The notes: generated by a model not told the origin, from the letters alone. A stretch of DNA of 64,000 nucleotides from an uncultured Dehalococcoidia bacterium (GCA_958296445.1 OY282565.1:1815570-1879569), one strand, 5' to 3'. Positions 35,041 through 44,324 are shown, counted from the stretch's first letter. A program made the numbers and translations.

Positions 35041-36864
35041 ATGGGAAAGGATATGCTGATACGTCTGTGGGCCTTCTGCTCCCGGTTTGCGCTTGCGGTT
35101 TTTCTGTTAGCCGCCGGGTTGTTCGCCTGCGACTCGACAAGCCCGGAGGTCACCGCCGTAGTTGACACCGGCCTTCCAGCCGCCACCGCCGCGCCTGTGT
35201 CACGGGAGCGCGAGGCCGCAGCCGCGCCTACCGCCGCCCCGGCCGCCACCGCAGCCCCGGCGGCGGTCAGGGCAGTGACTGAGTCTGAAGTATCCACATC
35301 GGCGGGCTTTTTCCAGAACGCCCCATTGCCCAATGACCCTCTCCCTGCGACGGCTGCCCAGAATCGCGTTATCGTGCGAACCGTGGATATGGGCGTTATC
35401 GTCTCCGACGTGGCCCAATCCACCGACGCAATCATCGAGTTGACCATCCAGTTCGGCGGTTGGATGGTAAGTTCCGACCGCAGCCGTAAACATCAGGCCA
35501 ACCTTTCCGTGCGCGTCCCGGCGCAATCTCTGGATCAGTTCGTTCTGCTCCTGCGCCGGATGGCGGACCAGGTGGAGTATGAGACTTCCACCAGCCAGGA
35601 CGTGACCGATGAGTTCGTGGATAATCAGTCGCGTCTCAACGGTATGCGCAGCACCGAGACGCGCCTGCTGGACTTTCTGAGCCGGGCCGTGAACGTGGAA
35701 GAGGCGCTGAATGTTCAGGTGGAGCTGGCTAAGATTCAGTTGGAAATAGAGGCGATTCAGGGAAAGCTCCGGTTCCTGTCGGAGACGGCGGCCTATTCGC
35801 TGGTCAACCTGTCGCTGACCACCAGGCCCGACGAGATGGTCGTGAACGCCGGCCCGGACGCCACCTTTCGCGCCGGTCTGAGCAACGCCTTCCGGGCCAC
35901 TTTCCGGCCCCCCGATGGCGTGGACGAGTTCAGGTTTACTTGGGATTTCGGCGACGGATCGCGGCCGGTGGAGGGATCCCGCACCGCTCCCACCACCAAC
36001 CCCGGCGAGAGGGTTACGGCTACGGTCACTCATACCTATACCAACGTTGCGCAGTCGCCCTACATCGTGCAGTTGAACCTCAGCGGCATTGGCGACGCCG
36101 GCTTGTTTCTGGGGTCGGACACGCTGATTGCCGTCGTATCCGAAATTCCTTCCATTGAAGTGTTTGCCGGTGAAGACCGGGTGGTGGATGAAGGCGACGA
36201 AGTGGAGTACAGCGGTTCCTTCACCCGCCCGGAAAGTCTATGGGATTTCAAGTATCGCTGGGATTTCGGTGACGGCTCGGCTACCGTGTTTGACGTGCCG
36301 CAGGAAGGCGAAACCCGGGCGGTGGCGCGTCACGCCTTCCCCGACTACCGCCCCAACCCCTACCCGGTAGTTCTGACGGTGACCGCTCAGAGCGAGGCAG
36401 GCGAAGTAAGCGGCTCCGCCGGATTCAACGTGCGGGTTGTCGAAGTGGAGGGGTTTGTCGTTGCCGGTTGGGACATCGGCGGCACCGCCAAGTCGGCAGT
36501 GCGGGCACTGTCCGTAGTAGGCCAGGCATTGCTGACAATCCTGATATGGATAGGCATATTCAGCCCGGTGTGGCTGGCCGCCATCGCTGCCGTGATTCTG
36601 ATTCCCCGCCTGCAACGAAGATTTGGCCGGCGGCGACGATACGGAGAGACGCCCACAGCCGCCGGAACCCCCGGCAGAACCCGAGGCAATTTCCTGGGTG
36701 ATTCTCTGGCGCCGGAAGGCGAGGGGCAACCTACTGTGGCCTGCGCCCAATGCGGGAGGGAATTTCCGGCCATTGACGCTAACGGGCAGCCCGCCAAGTA
36801 TTGCCCTTACTGCGGAGCGGATGCTCCAAGCCCCGGCGCTCCAGAGCAGACACCCGAAACGTAA
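35041..36864 (+). CDS. DUF4349/PKD lipoprotein with C-terminal zinc ribbon
   Basis: A 607-residue envelope protein of unusual layout. A hydrophobic N-terminus ends in a lipobox-like LFAC near residue 30. An Ala/Pro-rich linker follows, then a DUF4349 domain (about 105-265; IVRTVDMGVIVSDV, GGWMVSSDRS, coiled EIEAIQGKLRFL). Next are two PKD-like domains, each with a WDFGDGS motif (near 300 and 405), then a membrane helix near 500-525 and a basic stretch. It ends in a zinc ribbon (CAQCGREF, then CPYCGA). The function is unknown; DUF4349 proteins are often envelope anchors. The start may instead be the ATG at 35053. Confidence 0.83.
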   Translation: MGKDMLIRLWAFCSRFALAVFLLAAGLFACDSTSPEVTAVVDTGLPAATAAPVSREREAAAAPTAAPAATAAPAAVRAVTESEVSTSAGFFQNAPLPNDPLPATAAQNRVIVRTVDMGVIVSDVAQSTDAIIELTIQFGGWMVSSDRSRKHQANLSVRVPAQSLDQFVLLLRRMADQVEYETSTSQDVTDEFVDNQSRLNGMRSTETRLLDFLSRAVNVEEALNVQVELAKIQLEIEAIQGKLRFLSETAAYSLVNLSLTTRPDEMVVNAGPDATFRAGLSNAFRATFRPPDGVDEFRFTWDFGDGSRPVEGSRTAPTTNPGERVTATVTHTYTNVAQSPYIVQLNLSGIGDAGLFLGSDTLIAVVSEIPSIEVFAGEDRVVDEGDEVEYSGSFTRPESLWDFKYRWDFGDGSATVFDVPQEGETRAVARHAFPDYRPNPYPVVLTVTAQSEAGEVSGSAGFNVRVVEVEGFVVAGWDIGGTAKSAVRALSVVGQALLTILIWIGIFSPVWLAAIAAVILIPRLQRRFGRRRRYGETPTAAGTPGRTRGNFLGDSLAPEGEGQPTVACAQCGREFPAIDANGQPAKYCPYCGADAPSPGAPEQTPET

Positions 36865-36879
36865 CCGGGAGGTATGTTT

Positions 36880-37740
36880 ATGCCCCGCCCTCGTGAGTTG
36901 TTTCGAGAGGTTCTTTCCCGGCCGTCCTGTACGCTGGCGGCCAACATATTCGACCCGCTGTCGGCCCGCATCGCCGGTATGCTGGACTACGAAGTCTGCG
37001 TGCTTTCCGGCTCGGTGGGCAAGGTAGCCAACCTGGGAGTGCCGGACATCGTGCTTTCCAATATGTCCGACGTGGTGGATCACTGCCGCCGGATTACCCG
37101 CATCGCCGACGTTTGCCTGATGGTTGACGCCGAGGACGGCTTCGGCAACGTCGTGAACGTCTTCCGCACCGTGCGGGAAATGGAAGCGGCGGGGGTGGCC
37201 GGTATTGAAATCGAAGACAATTTCGTGCCGCGGCGGTTCAACGTAGCCGACCCGGGGCTGGTGTCCACCGAAGAACAGGTGGGCAAGCTGGAGGCGGCGG
37301 TGGCGGCCCGCACCGACCCGGCGACGGTAATCGTGGCCCGCTCCGCCGCGCTGGGCCTGTGTCCGCTGGACGAAGCCCTTGAGCGCATCCGCGCCTATTC
37401 CCAGACCGGCACCGAAGCCCTGATGCTCACCGGCTCCCGCAGCCGGGAGCAAATCGAAGCGGCGCATCAGGCCACGTCCCTGCCCCTTTGCGTCCTGAAC
37501 CCGCCCGCCGACGCCAGAAACGACCGCGATTTTCTCGCCGCCAACGGCGTCCGCATCCTGATGCTCGGCAACCCCACCTTCGCCGCAGCGGTTCAGGCAA
37601 TATATGACAGCCTGAAGCACCTCAAGGACGGCGGCGCAATGGAGGTGCTTGGCGATAGGATGGCCTACCCGGAGCTGCTGCGGCAGGTCAACCGCACGGA
37701 CGAGTTCCTAGCGTTGCAGGAGAAATATATGCGCGAATAG
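36880..37740 (+). CDS. Oxaloacetate decarboxylase-like PEP mutase family protein
   Basis: A 286-residue enzyme of the PEP mutase/isocitrate lyase superfamily, PA4872-like. NIFDPLSARIAGML, VLSGSVGKVANLGVPDIVLS, DAEDGFGNVVNVFRTVREME and GIEIEDNFVPRRF are conserved, with no catalytic cysteine in the gating loop. This fits decarboxylases acting on oxaloacetate rather than lyases. The ATG at 36880 is seven bases after GGAGG; an ATG at 36874 is too close to the site. It is a second superfamily member beside the one at 24649. Confidence 0.86.
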   Translation: MPRPRELFREVLSRPSCTLAANIFDPLSARIAGMLDYEVCVLSGSVGKVANLGVPDIVLSNMSDVVDHCRRITRIADVCLMVDAEDGFGNVVNVFRTVREMEAAGVAGIEIEDNFVPRRFNVADPGLVSTEEQVGKLEAAVAARTDPATVIVARSAALGLCPLDEALERIRAYSQTGTEALMLTGSRSREQIEAAHQATSLPLCVLNPPADARNDRDFLAANGVRILMLGNPTFAAAVQAIYDSLKHLKDGGAMEVLGDRMAYPELLRQVNRTDEFLALQEKYMRE

Positions 37741-37773
37741 CGACTAGGAGAGAATGCAACCCCCCTAGCTGTG

Positions 37774-37779
37774 TATAAT
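37774..37779 (+). promoter_or_regulatory. -10 box candidate upstream of small helical protein
   Basis: A perfect TATAAT hexamer lies about 45 bases before the likely ATG at 37821. No convincing -35 box is seen 16-18 bases upstream, so it is a weak call. Confidence 0.35.
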
Positions 37780-37820
37780 GAGCGCATGGCTTATCTTCAA
37801 TGAGAGGGGCGCAGAGTGAA

Positions 37821-38231
37821 ATGGTTGGATTTACTGATGACCGGCTGGATCTGGCCCGCGAGCTATTGCAGGCAGCCCGGGACGAGTTCGCCCGGGCCGA
37901 GGAAGCCAAGGGCGGCGCAGCGGTGATTGGTCTGCGAAATTCCTGCGGCAAGGGTTGGCTGGCCGCACTGGAAGCGGTCAACTATTTTTTCTTGACGCAA
38001 GGCGTTCCCGTATCGGAATTACCCGAAAATGACCGGGGCAGAAAGTATTTTGCATGCCGGTACATGAACCGCGATTTGAGAAGGGCCTACATTGATATGC
38101 GGCAAACGTTCCACGTAGACGGATACTACGAGGGTATCGTGGAGTTTGACGATATGCCGCGCTACTTTGATGAGCTGGAGGAGTTCATCGTCAGCATAGA
38201 ATCATCCTCCGGCAATGGTGCCGGGAAATGA
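37821..38231 (+). CDS. Small helical protein, HEPN/PaREP1-like
   Basis: A 136-residue, probably all-helical protein. LARELLQAARDEFARAEE and NSCGKGWLAALEAVNYFFLTQ recall the helical-bundle arrangement of PaREP1/HEPN-type proteins, but no clear catalytic R-x4-H is present. The start may be the ATG at 37800, only 14 bases from the predicted transcription start, or the ATG at 37821, which fits better. The function is unknown. It is convergent with the C-C hydrolase gene. Confidence 0.55.
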   Translation: MVGFTDDRLDLARELLQAARDEFARAEEAKGGAAVIGLRNSCGKGWLAALEAVNYFFLTQGVPVSELPENDRGRKYFACRYMNRDLRRAYIDMRQTFHVDGYYEGIVEFDDMPRYFDELEEFIVSIESSSGNGAGK

Positions 38232-38258
38232 CCATCACCGGGTTTCGGGACTGTAAAC

Positions 38259-39101
38259 CTATCCCCCGCGCAAAAAATTCAGCGCGTGCGACGTGTATTC
38301 CTCGGGCTTCTCGAATGGCACCCAGTGGCCGCAGTTGTTGAGGACGACTAGGCGGGAGTCGGCGATGTTGTTGAGGGAGGCGATGCCGATTTCAAAGACG
38401 CACATCCGGTCATAGCGGCCCCAGATAATCAGGCTGGGCGCGGTGATGTTGGGCAGGTCTACGCCGTGGTCATAGGGCACGCTGACCGAGTTGGCGTCGG
38501 CTTCGATATGGGCCGGGTTGCCGGTGTAGTTGCCGTGGATATAGTCCACCAGTTCGTCGGTGACTAGCGCGTTGTCGTCTATATGGGTTCGCAGATAGCG
38601 GCGTACATTTTCGCGGGTGGGGTTGTCGCGCACCTCGCGGGTTATCAGGCTGCCTTCAGATGGGCGGTTGCCCATCAAGTACAGGTCGCCGCCGGTGCGG
38701 ATATGGCAGGCGCCGAACACCAGCTTGTTCACCCGCTGCGGCTCTTTCATCGCCAGCACCATCGCCGACTGCCCGCCCTGCGAGTTGCCTACCAAATGGG
38801 CCTTTTCGATGCCCAGCGCATCCATCAGCCCCAAGGCAGTGCGGGCTTGCAGGTTGTGTAGCGGCTCGTTATAGACTACTGGCCCGGTTCTCCCAAAGTT
38901 TGGCAAGTCCATCACAATGCAACGGTAATGCTCGGCGAAGGCGGGCAGCGCCTTGTGAAAGGTTATCCATCCGGTAGTGCCGGGGCCGTAGGAATGTAGC
39001 ATAACCACCGGGTCGCCTTCGCCAACGTCGTGGTAATGCACTGGCATACCGCCCACAGTGATGGTTCTACTGGTTGAGCTTTCCGTGAATGTGGTGGTCA
39101 T
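38259..39101 (-). CDS. Alpha/beta hydrolase (meta-cleavage C-C hydrolase-like)
   Basis: A 280-residue alpha/beta hydrolase of the MhpC/BphD type. The nucleophile elbow is GNSQGG, the acid lies near WGRYDRMC and the catalytic His is in NCGHWVPFEKPEEY. LHSYGPGTTGW forms the oxyanion loop, as in meta-cleavage product hydrolases. It lies beside an LLM monooxygenase and a Rieske oxygenase, suggesting a common catabolic set. The exact substrate is unknown. Confidence 0.87.
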   Translation of the reverse strand: MTTTFTESSTSRTITVGGMPVHYHDVGEGDPVVMLHSYGPGTTGWITFHKALPAFAEHYRCIVMDLPNFGRTGPVVYNEPLHNLQARTALGLMDALGIEKAHLVGNSQGGQSAMVLAMKEPQRVNKLVFGACHIRTGGDLYLMGNRPSEGSLITREVRDNPTRENVRRYLRTHIDDNALVTDELVDYIHGNYTGNPAHIEADANSVSVPYDHGVDLPNITAPSLIIWGRYDRMCVFEIGIASLNNIADSRLVVLNNCGHWVPFEKPEEYTSHALNFLRGG

Positions 39102-39139
39102 ACGATTTTCACTCCGGCAATTTTCTGGAGGACAGGCCG

Positions 39140-39260
39140 GTTAGTGTAGGGGTAGCGCGGCTGTGCGCCCCGGCCTTTGGATGGCAAGGGATGACACTGT
39201 ACCCGGCGGCGTGGGGCGCAAGGTTGTGCGCCCCTACGGGTACGGATATGGTTGGATGTA
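39140..39260. repeat. Inverted-orientation GGGCGCA hairpin copies
   Basis: GGGGCGCAAGGTTGTGCGCCCC near 39205-39228 and a diverged GGCTGTGCGCCCC near 39158 are the same hairpin family as at 4610-5145. Here CCCTACGGG follows the hairpin, the opposite orientation to the left-side copies. Confidence 0.65.
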
Positions 39261-39282
39261 GCTCCAGTCCCATTGCGAATAT

Positions 39283-40368
39283 CTAGGCCACAGCCGCCTC
39301 TTGGAAATGGGGCATAACCTCGGTGGCGAACAGTTCGATGGAGCGCATTACTTTCCAGTGGGGCAGGCCGGCGAAACCGAAGTTGCCGAATACGTGATTG
39401 ATGCCCGCTTCCTGGGTTTGTTTCAGCCGCTCGATTACCACCTCCGGCGTTCCCCGCAGGGGCGGCAGCCCGGCGTGGCCCACGTCGTCGCGGCGGTCGC
39501 GGTCCTGCTGGCGGTTGGCCCAATGCTCGTAGCCCTTGGCGATGTTGCCGTTCTTGTCCACCGGCATTCCGATGGGCGCGCCGTTGCTGCCAGCGGAGCG
39601 CAGGATGCGGGACGAAAAATCCTCAAGGCCGATGGGGTCGCGCTCGGCTTCCTCCATAGTCGGGGCGACGTAGATGGACTTGGACATCGGCGGGTCGAGA
39701 TGGGCATGGGGATGGCCGTATTCGTCCATTTTGTCGCGCCATAGCTGAATGACTTGAGGGGCTTGGCCGAGGATGTCAGTCGGCCCCCCGGCGATGACCT
39801 GAATCCGGCGGCTGGCGGCGAAGTCGATGCTGGCCGGGCTGGTGCTGACCGCCTGAAACAGGGGCGGATAGGGCTTCTGCACCGGCTTGGGCAGCACCCA
39901 CAGGTCATTGACGTTGGTATATTTGCCGTGATAGGTCAGCCGCTCTTCCGTCCATGCCTTGATGATGACGTCTACCGCTTCCTGGAATCGCTCGCGGCTG
40001 GTGTCTATGTCCACGCCCACGCCGTCGAATTCCTGCTGCTGGTAGCCTGCCCCGATGCCGAAGTTGATGCGCCCGCCGCTTATCACGTCCAGCATCGCTA
40101 CTTCTTCAGCCACCAGCACCGGGTTGTGGAGAGGCAGGACGATAACCGCCGTGCCGATGCGTATATTCTTGGTGCGTCCGGCCACCGCGCCCAAGAAAGA
40201 CCAGATTCCCGACAGCAGCCCGTGGCGCGAGAAGCGATGCTCCCCCAGCCAGACTTCCTCGATGCCCAGCCGGTCGGCGCACTCGATTTGCTCCAGGGCG
40301 TCGGTCAACGCCTGTTGCTGGGTAAAGTCTTCGTGGTAAGGGACGATGGTAAAGATTCCGAACTTCAT
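39283..40368 (-). CDS. LLM class flavin-dependent oxidoreductase
   Basis: A 361-residue luciferase-like monooxygenase. MKFGIFTIVPYHEDF at the start, WLGEHRFSRHG, IRIGTAVIVLPLHNPVLVAEE and FGIGAGYQQQEFDGVGVD match the FMN- or F420-dependent LLM family. The ATG at 40368 has GGGGGAA upstream; the frame extends further 5' but without support. It is divergent from the Rieske oxygenase genes and in tandem with the C-C hydrolase, so a joint catabolic role is likely. Confidence 0.88.
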   Translation of the reverse strand: MKFGIFTIVPYHEDFTQQQALTDALEQIECADRLGIEEVWLGEHRFSRHGLLSGIWSFLGAVAGRTKNIRIGTAVIVLPLHNPVLVAEEVAMLDVISGGRINFGIGAGYQQQEFDGVGVDIDTSRERFQEAVDVIIKAWTEERLTYHGKYTNVNDLWVLPKPVQKPYPPLFQAVSTSPASIDFAASRRIQVIAGGPTDILGQAPQVIQLWRDKMDEYGHPHAHLDPPMSKSIYVAPTMEEAERDPIGLEDFSSRILRSAGSNGAPIGMPVDKNGNIAKGYEHWANRQQDRDRRDDVGHAGLPPLRGTPEVVIERLKQTQEAGINHVFGNFGFAGLPHWKVMRSIELFATEVMPHFQEAAVA

Positions 40369-40513
40369 ACGGATTCCCCCTGCGGCAGGGTCAGGCAAGC
40401 CTTTCTGCCCTCTTGAGTTCAACCCTACTCTACTACACGGATAGACAGAATGCACCGGATGATAGCATACTGTTGCCATAGGCCCCTATACCACCTGTCG
40501 CAGGAGTGCCGTA

Positions 40514-41857
40514 ATGGTTGCCATTGGCGGGAAGCACCAGATTATCAACCTCGAAACGGGACAGCTTGACCGCAGCGTTTTCGTTGACCCGGATATTTAC
40601 GCCGAGGAACAGGAAAAGGTGTTCGGGCGGGCCTGGCTGATGATAGGCCACGATTCGCTGGTAGCCAAACCCAATGACTTTTTCCACACCTATATGGGCG
40701 AAGACCCGGTGATCCTCTGCCGCGACGGGCGGGGCAATCTGCGGGCTTTCCTGAATATGTGCCGACACCGGGGCAACCGCATTGTGCGTACCGACGCCGG
40801 GAACACCCGCAACTTCGCCTGCGCTTATCACGGCTGGACATTCTCCAATCAGGGCGAACTGGAATACCTGCCCGGCGAAGAGGAAGCGTACTACGGCGCC
40901 CTTGACCGCGACTGCCTGCGGCTGGTGGAAGCCCGTCTGGACACCTACGCCGGTATTGTTTTCGCCACTTGGGACAAGGACGCCCCCAGCTTGGACGATT
41001 ACTTGGGCGACGCCCGCTGGCTGCTGGATGTCAGCTTCAACCGGCTAGACAACGGCACGGAGGCCCTGGGCCCCATCAAGTGGCTGGAGCCGGTGAACTG
41101 GAAGACGGCGGTGGACAACTGCTCCGACAACTACCACGTCCCAACCACTCATTTGTCCACCATCATCGTGCAGGGGCGGCATCGCGGCATTCCCAGGCTG
41201 ACCCACGAGCAGCAGTTCCAGTCGGAAAGCAAGCACCTGTTCGTCAACGGCCACTCGCTTACTATGCGGTTTCTGGAGCGGGCCGACCAGGCGCGGCAAA
41301 CCCACGGCATAACCGCCGACAACCGCGAGGCATTCGAGGCGTACTACCGGCAGACGCTGGCCGAGGCGGAGCGGCGGCTGGGCAGCCTGCGGGCCCGGCG
41401 GTTGCAACTGGGCAACCACAGCCTGTTCCCCAACGGAGTGCTGGGGCTGCGGCTGGCCCACCCTCGCGGCCCGTTGCAAACCGAATTCTGGCATTTCGCA
41501 CTGCTGGAAAAGGATATGCCCGAAGAACTGAAAACGGCCCTGCGCCGGGGCAGCGCCAACTACAACGGTGTCAACGGCATTTTCGAGCAGGACGATATGG
41601 ACAACTGGCGCGGCGTCACCAACTCGGCCCTCAGTCCCATAGGCCGCAAGTACACCCAAGACCTTTCTATGGGCGTGGGCCATGACCGGCGGCATCCCGA
41701 GTATCCGGGCGTGGTGTCGGAACGCTACACCTCGGAAAGCAACCAGCGTCTCTTTTACCGCCGCTGGGAGCAGTTTATGAACGCCGACAGTTGGGACGAC
41801 ATCCCGCTGGAGCCGAAGGCGATGAGATACGAAGGCACCGCCACGCTGCGCGGCTAG
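40514..41857 (+). CDS. Rieske non-heme iron oxygenase, alpha subunit
   Basis: A 447-residue ring-hydroxylating dioxygenase large subunit. The Rieske ligands are C83-x-H85 and C103-x2-H106 (CRHRGN and CAYHGW). The mononuclear iron site has D205, H208 and H213 in DNCSDNYHVPTTH, with a later Asp near DDMDNW as third ligand. It hydroxylates an aromatic or similar substrate. It is followed seven bases later by the beta subunit. No ferredoxin or reductase is adjacent, so electrons must come from elsewhere. Confidence 0.93.
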   Translation: MVAIGGKHQIINLETGQLDRSVFVDPDIYAEEQEKVFGRAWLMIGHDSLVAKPNDFFHTYMGEDPVILCRDGRGNLRAFLNMCRHRGNRIVRTDAGNTRNFACAYHGWTFSNQGELEYLPGEEEAYYGALDRDCLRLVEARLDTYAGIVFATWDKDAPSLDDYLGDARWLLDVSFNRLDNGTEALGPIKWLEPVNWKTAVDNCSDNYHVPTTHLSTIIVQGRHRGIPRLTHEQQFQSESKHLFVNGHSLTMRFLERADQARQTHGITADNREAFEAYYRQTLAEAERRLGSLRARRLQLGNHSLFPNGVLGLRLAHPRGPLQTEFWHFALLEKDMPEELKTALRRGSANYNGVNGIFEQDDMDNWRGVTNSALSPIGRKYTQDLSMGVGHDRRHPEYPGVVSERYTSESNQRLFYRRWEQFMNADSWDDIPLEPKAMRYEGTATLRG

Positions 41858-41864
41858 GAGAGAT

Positions 41865-42398
41865 ATGGCGATGGAAATGCAGCCCGCCACCGATTCGAGG
41901 CTGGAACTCTGGCACGAACTGATGCAGTTCTACATCCGGGAAGCCTGGTTGCTGGATGAGCGCCGCTTCCGGGAGTGGCTGGACTTGTTCACCGATGACG
42001 TGTTCTATTTTATGCCGCGCCGGTTGAATATCCACCGCAGCGAACCGGAGCGGGAGCTTTCACCTGTCGGCGACCTAGCCATATTCGAGGACGATAAGAC
42101 CTATCTGACTATGCGGGTGGAGCGGCTGGAGACGGGAATGGCCTGGGGCGAAGACCCGCCATCGCGCACCCGCCATCTGGTAGGCAACCTGGTAGCCGAG
42201 CCGCAGCCCGGCGGCGAGGTCAAGGCCAAAACGGCGTTCATCCTCTACCGCTCGCACCACGAAACCGAGGAAAACGTGTTTGCCGGATACCGGGATGATG
42301 TTCTGCGCCCGACGGCCGGGGAGTGGAAGATTGCGCGGCGCACCATCGTACTGGATTCCAACGTGATTCTTGCCAAGAACCTGAGCGTGTTTTTCTGA
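41865..42398 (+). CDS. Aromatic-ring-hydroxylating dioxygenase, beta subunit
   Basis: A 177-residue NTF2-like small subunit. It has FYIREAWLLDERRFREWLDLFTDDVFYFMPRR, TRHLVGNLV and the C-terminal IARRTIVLDSNVILAKNLSVFF characteristic of the family. It stabilises the alpha subunit. AGGAGAGAT precedes the ATG. A strong terminator follows the stop. Confidence 0.93.
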   Translation: MAMEMQPATDSRLELWHELMQFYIREAWLLDERRFREWLDLFTDDVFYFMPRRLNIHRSEPERELSPVGDLAIFEDDKTYLTMRVERLETGMAWGEDPPSRTRHLVGNLVAEPQPGGEVKAKTAFILYRSHHETEENVFAGYRDDVLRPTAGEWKIARRTIVLDSNVILAKNLSVFF

Positions 42399-42453
42399 GG
42401 CTTTGTTGCGGGGCGGGCTTGGCGCCGGGGGCGCGGCGACCAGATGGGAAACA

Positions 42454-42480
42454 GGGGGCGGCCGTTTGGCCGCCCCTTTG
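42454..42480. terminator. Intrinsic terminator between Rieske beta and dctP-like gene
   Basis: GGGGCGGCC-GTTT-GGCCGCCCC forms a nine-pair stem followed by TTTG. It lies in the convergent gap and can serve the plus-strand oxygenase genes, and perhaps both directions. Confidence 0.75.
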
Positions 42481-42518
42481 GTTGAATTGGCAGTTGGCGT
42501 ACCTCGTCGGGGTGGGCG

Positions 42519-43997
42519 CTATTGGGCGTGGGGGCCTTGAGTTATGGGGACGTCTACTACCTTGAAGCCCCGTTCCGAGCCGGGATCCAGCTCGACTTCC
42601 AAGCCGACGAAGGGGCCAATCTTGTTGTTGAACACGTCTACCACGTCCTGTCCCTCGCCGGGGTAGCCCAAGCGTTCCAGCCAGTTGGGCAGCACGCTTT
42701 CGGCGCCGGCCCGCTTACTGAGGGCCTGAGCTTCGGGGCCGAACTCCACCAGCTCCAGACCGGCCTCGATGTTGCGGGTGATGCCGGTAACGTTGTGGAT
42801 GGCGGTCAGGCGCAGGGCTTCCAGTTCTTGCTTGGCGCCTTCCTCCAGCAGGATTTGCTGGATGTCCGCGGGGATTTCGGCCCACACATCACCGTTGACC
42901 ACGTTGGTGGTGGAGTTGAAGCTGTACAGCCGGCCATTCATATACGTGGTTACTTCGTACCACCGCTGCGATAGGCCGGGGTTGGCGCCGGTTACGCCGG
43001 CGTCGAGGATGCCGCGCTCTAGGGCGGTGTAAACCTCGGCGAAGGCCATAAACTGGGCCGCCGCGCCCATGTGGTTAATCCAGTCGGACAGCTCGGCCGA
43101 GTGGCTGCGCGTCTTGAGGCCGACGAAGTCTTCCGGGTTTTCCAGCCGCTTGTCGCTGAAGAAGAACTGGTCGTCGCCGGCAATCCAGTTACGCATCAGC
43201 ACTTGGGCGCCCAGCTCTTCCTCGTACACCTTGTCTAGGTCGGGGGCGATGTTGGTCAGCACCTGGTAGTGGGTCTCGTGGTCGGGCCACAGTCCCCAGA
43301 TGTACTGCACGGCTAGGGTAGGGAACTCGCCGCCGACATAACCGCCATAGATCTCGGTCATGCTGAGGGTGCCATCGGCCAACAGACTGGCGGTGTCGGT
43401 GCCTGCTAACCCGAGCTCCGGGAACGAAGTGATGTTAATCGTTACCTGTTCGTTAGTCCGCTCTTGGACGTTGGGAACGAAGTAAGTCCTTTGGTGCTTG
43501 CACCAGAGCAACTGCCCGTTGATGCAGGTGTGCTGTAGCACGATGTTTTCGCCCGAGGAAGTGAGCGGCGTCGGGTCGGTCAGATTGGCTTTCTCAATCA
43601 ACTCCCGGTAGTAGTCCGACTCGAACACCCACTTGATGTCTTCGATGGCGTCCAGCGGCACGTTGCCGTCGTCGTCGCCTAGGTCGGTGCCATAGGTGCT
43701 CATAGAATCGGGGTATACGGACGGCCCCACCAGTGCCGCAAAGTTGCCGTCGCCGATGTAGATGGCGCCGGGGCCGCCAGCGTGTTCCGCGGCGTAGGCT
43801 TTCAGCTCGTCGCTGACTTCCCACATCATCGCGTCGCCGTCTTCTTCCATCATGGCGGTGGGTTCTGCGGTGGGCGCCGGGGTAGCCGTTGGGGCCGGTG
43901 TGGCCGTGGGTGGCACCGGGGTGGCGGATTCTCCGCAGGCCACCAGCAGAGCTACCATCAACACGATGGCAAAGGACATTATCGCCGTGGTTCGCAT
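42519..43997 (-). CDS. TRAP transporter DctP-type substrate-binding lipoprotein
   Basis: A 492-residue extracytoplasmic solute-binding protein. A signal peptide ends in the lipobox LLVAC, followed by a Thr/Pro/Ala-rich linker (PTATPAPTATPAP). The DctP fold shows FVGLKTRSHSAELSDWINHMGA and VYTALERGILDAGVTG, which match the ligand-binding core. It should capture a small carboxylate in the cell envelope, but no DctQ/DctM membrane genes are nearby. AAGGAG lies before the ATG. Confidence 0.88.
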   Translation of the reverse strand: MRTTAIMSFAIVLMVALLVACGESATPVPPTATPAPTATPAPTAEPTAMMEEDGDAMMWEVSDELKAYAAEHAGGPGAIYIGDGNFAALVGPSVYPDSMSTYGTDLGDDDGNVPLDAIEDIKWVFESDYYRELIEKANLTDPTPLTSSGENIVLQHTCINGQLLWCKHQRTYFVPNVQERTNEQVTINITSFPELGLAGTDTASLLADGTLSMTEIYGGYVGGEFPTLAVQYIWGLWPDHETHYQVLTNIAPDLDKVYEEELGAQVLMRNWIAGDDQFFFSDKRLENPEDFVGLKTRSHSAELSDWINHMGAAAQFMAFAEVYTALERGILDAGVTGANPGLSQRWYEVTTYMNGRLYSFNSTTNVVNGDVWAEIPADIQQILLEEGAKQELEALRLTAIHNVTGITRNIEAGLELVEFGPEAQALSKRAGAESVLPNWLERLGYPGEGQDVVDVFNNKIGPFVGLEVELDPGSERGFKVVDVPITQGPHAQ

Positions 43998-44324
43998 TTA
44001 CGCCTCTCCTTAGAAAAATTTAGGTTTTGACACGCCCTCCACATTCAAGCTGTCTGGCGCCGCCTGCCGGGCCGGGCGTGAAACAGTTGCGATATGATAC
44101 CACAATTTGGCCGAATGCGTTAATGTTATGTAAAGAATCCGTCGCGTATATTGGAAAATTCCATTTATATTCAGATATATTAGGGCATATATTCGTCAAG
44201 TTCCGGCATTTTGATTAACGATTTGACTGAAATGGCCGGTATTTTGAGGCAAAATCGGGCGCGGGAAATCGTCCAAAGCGCAACCGGGGCAGGCACAGTC
44301 AAGCCTGGCCGGTCGAGGGATGCG
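43998..44324. other. Intergenic AT-rich stretch, no gene seen
   Basis: A 327-base gap upstream of the dctP-like gene and downstream of the 44325 gene. It is clearly AT-richer than its surroundings between about 44090 and 44220. It contains a minus-strand TTGACG near 44194-44199 without a convincing -10 box, so a promoter for the dctP-like gene is possible but not certain. Confidence 0.4.
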
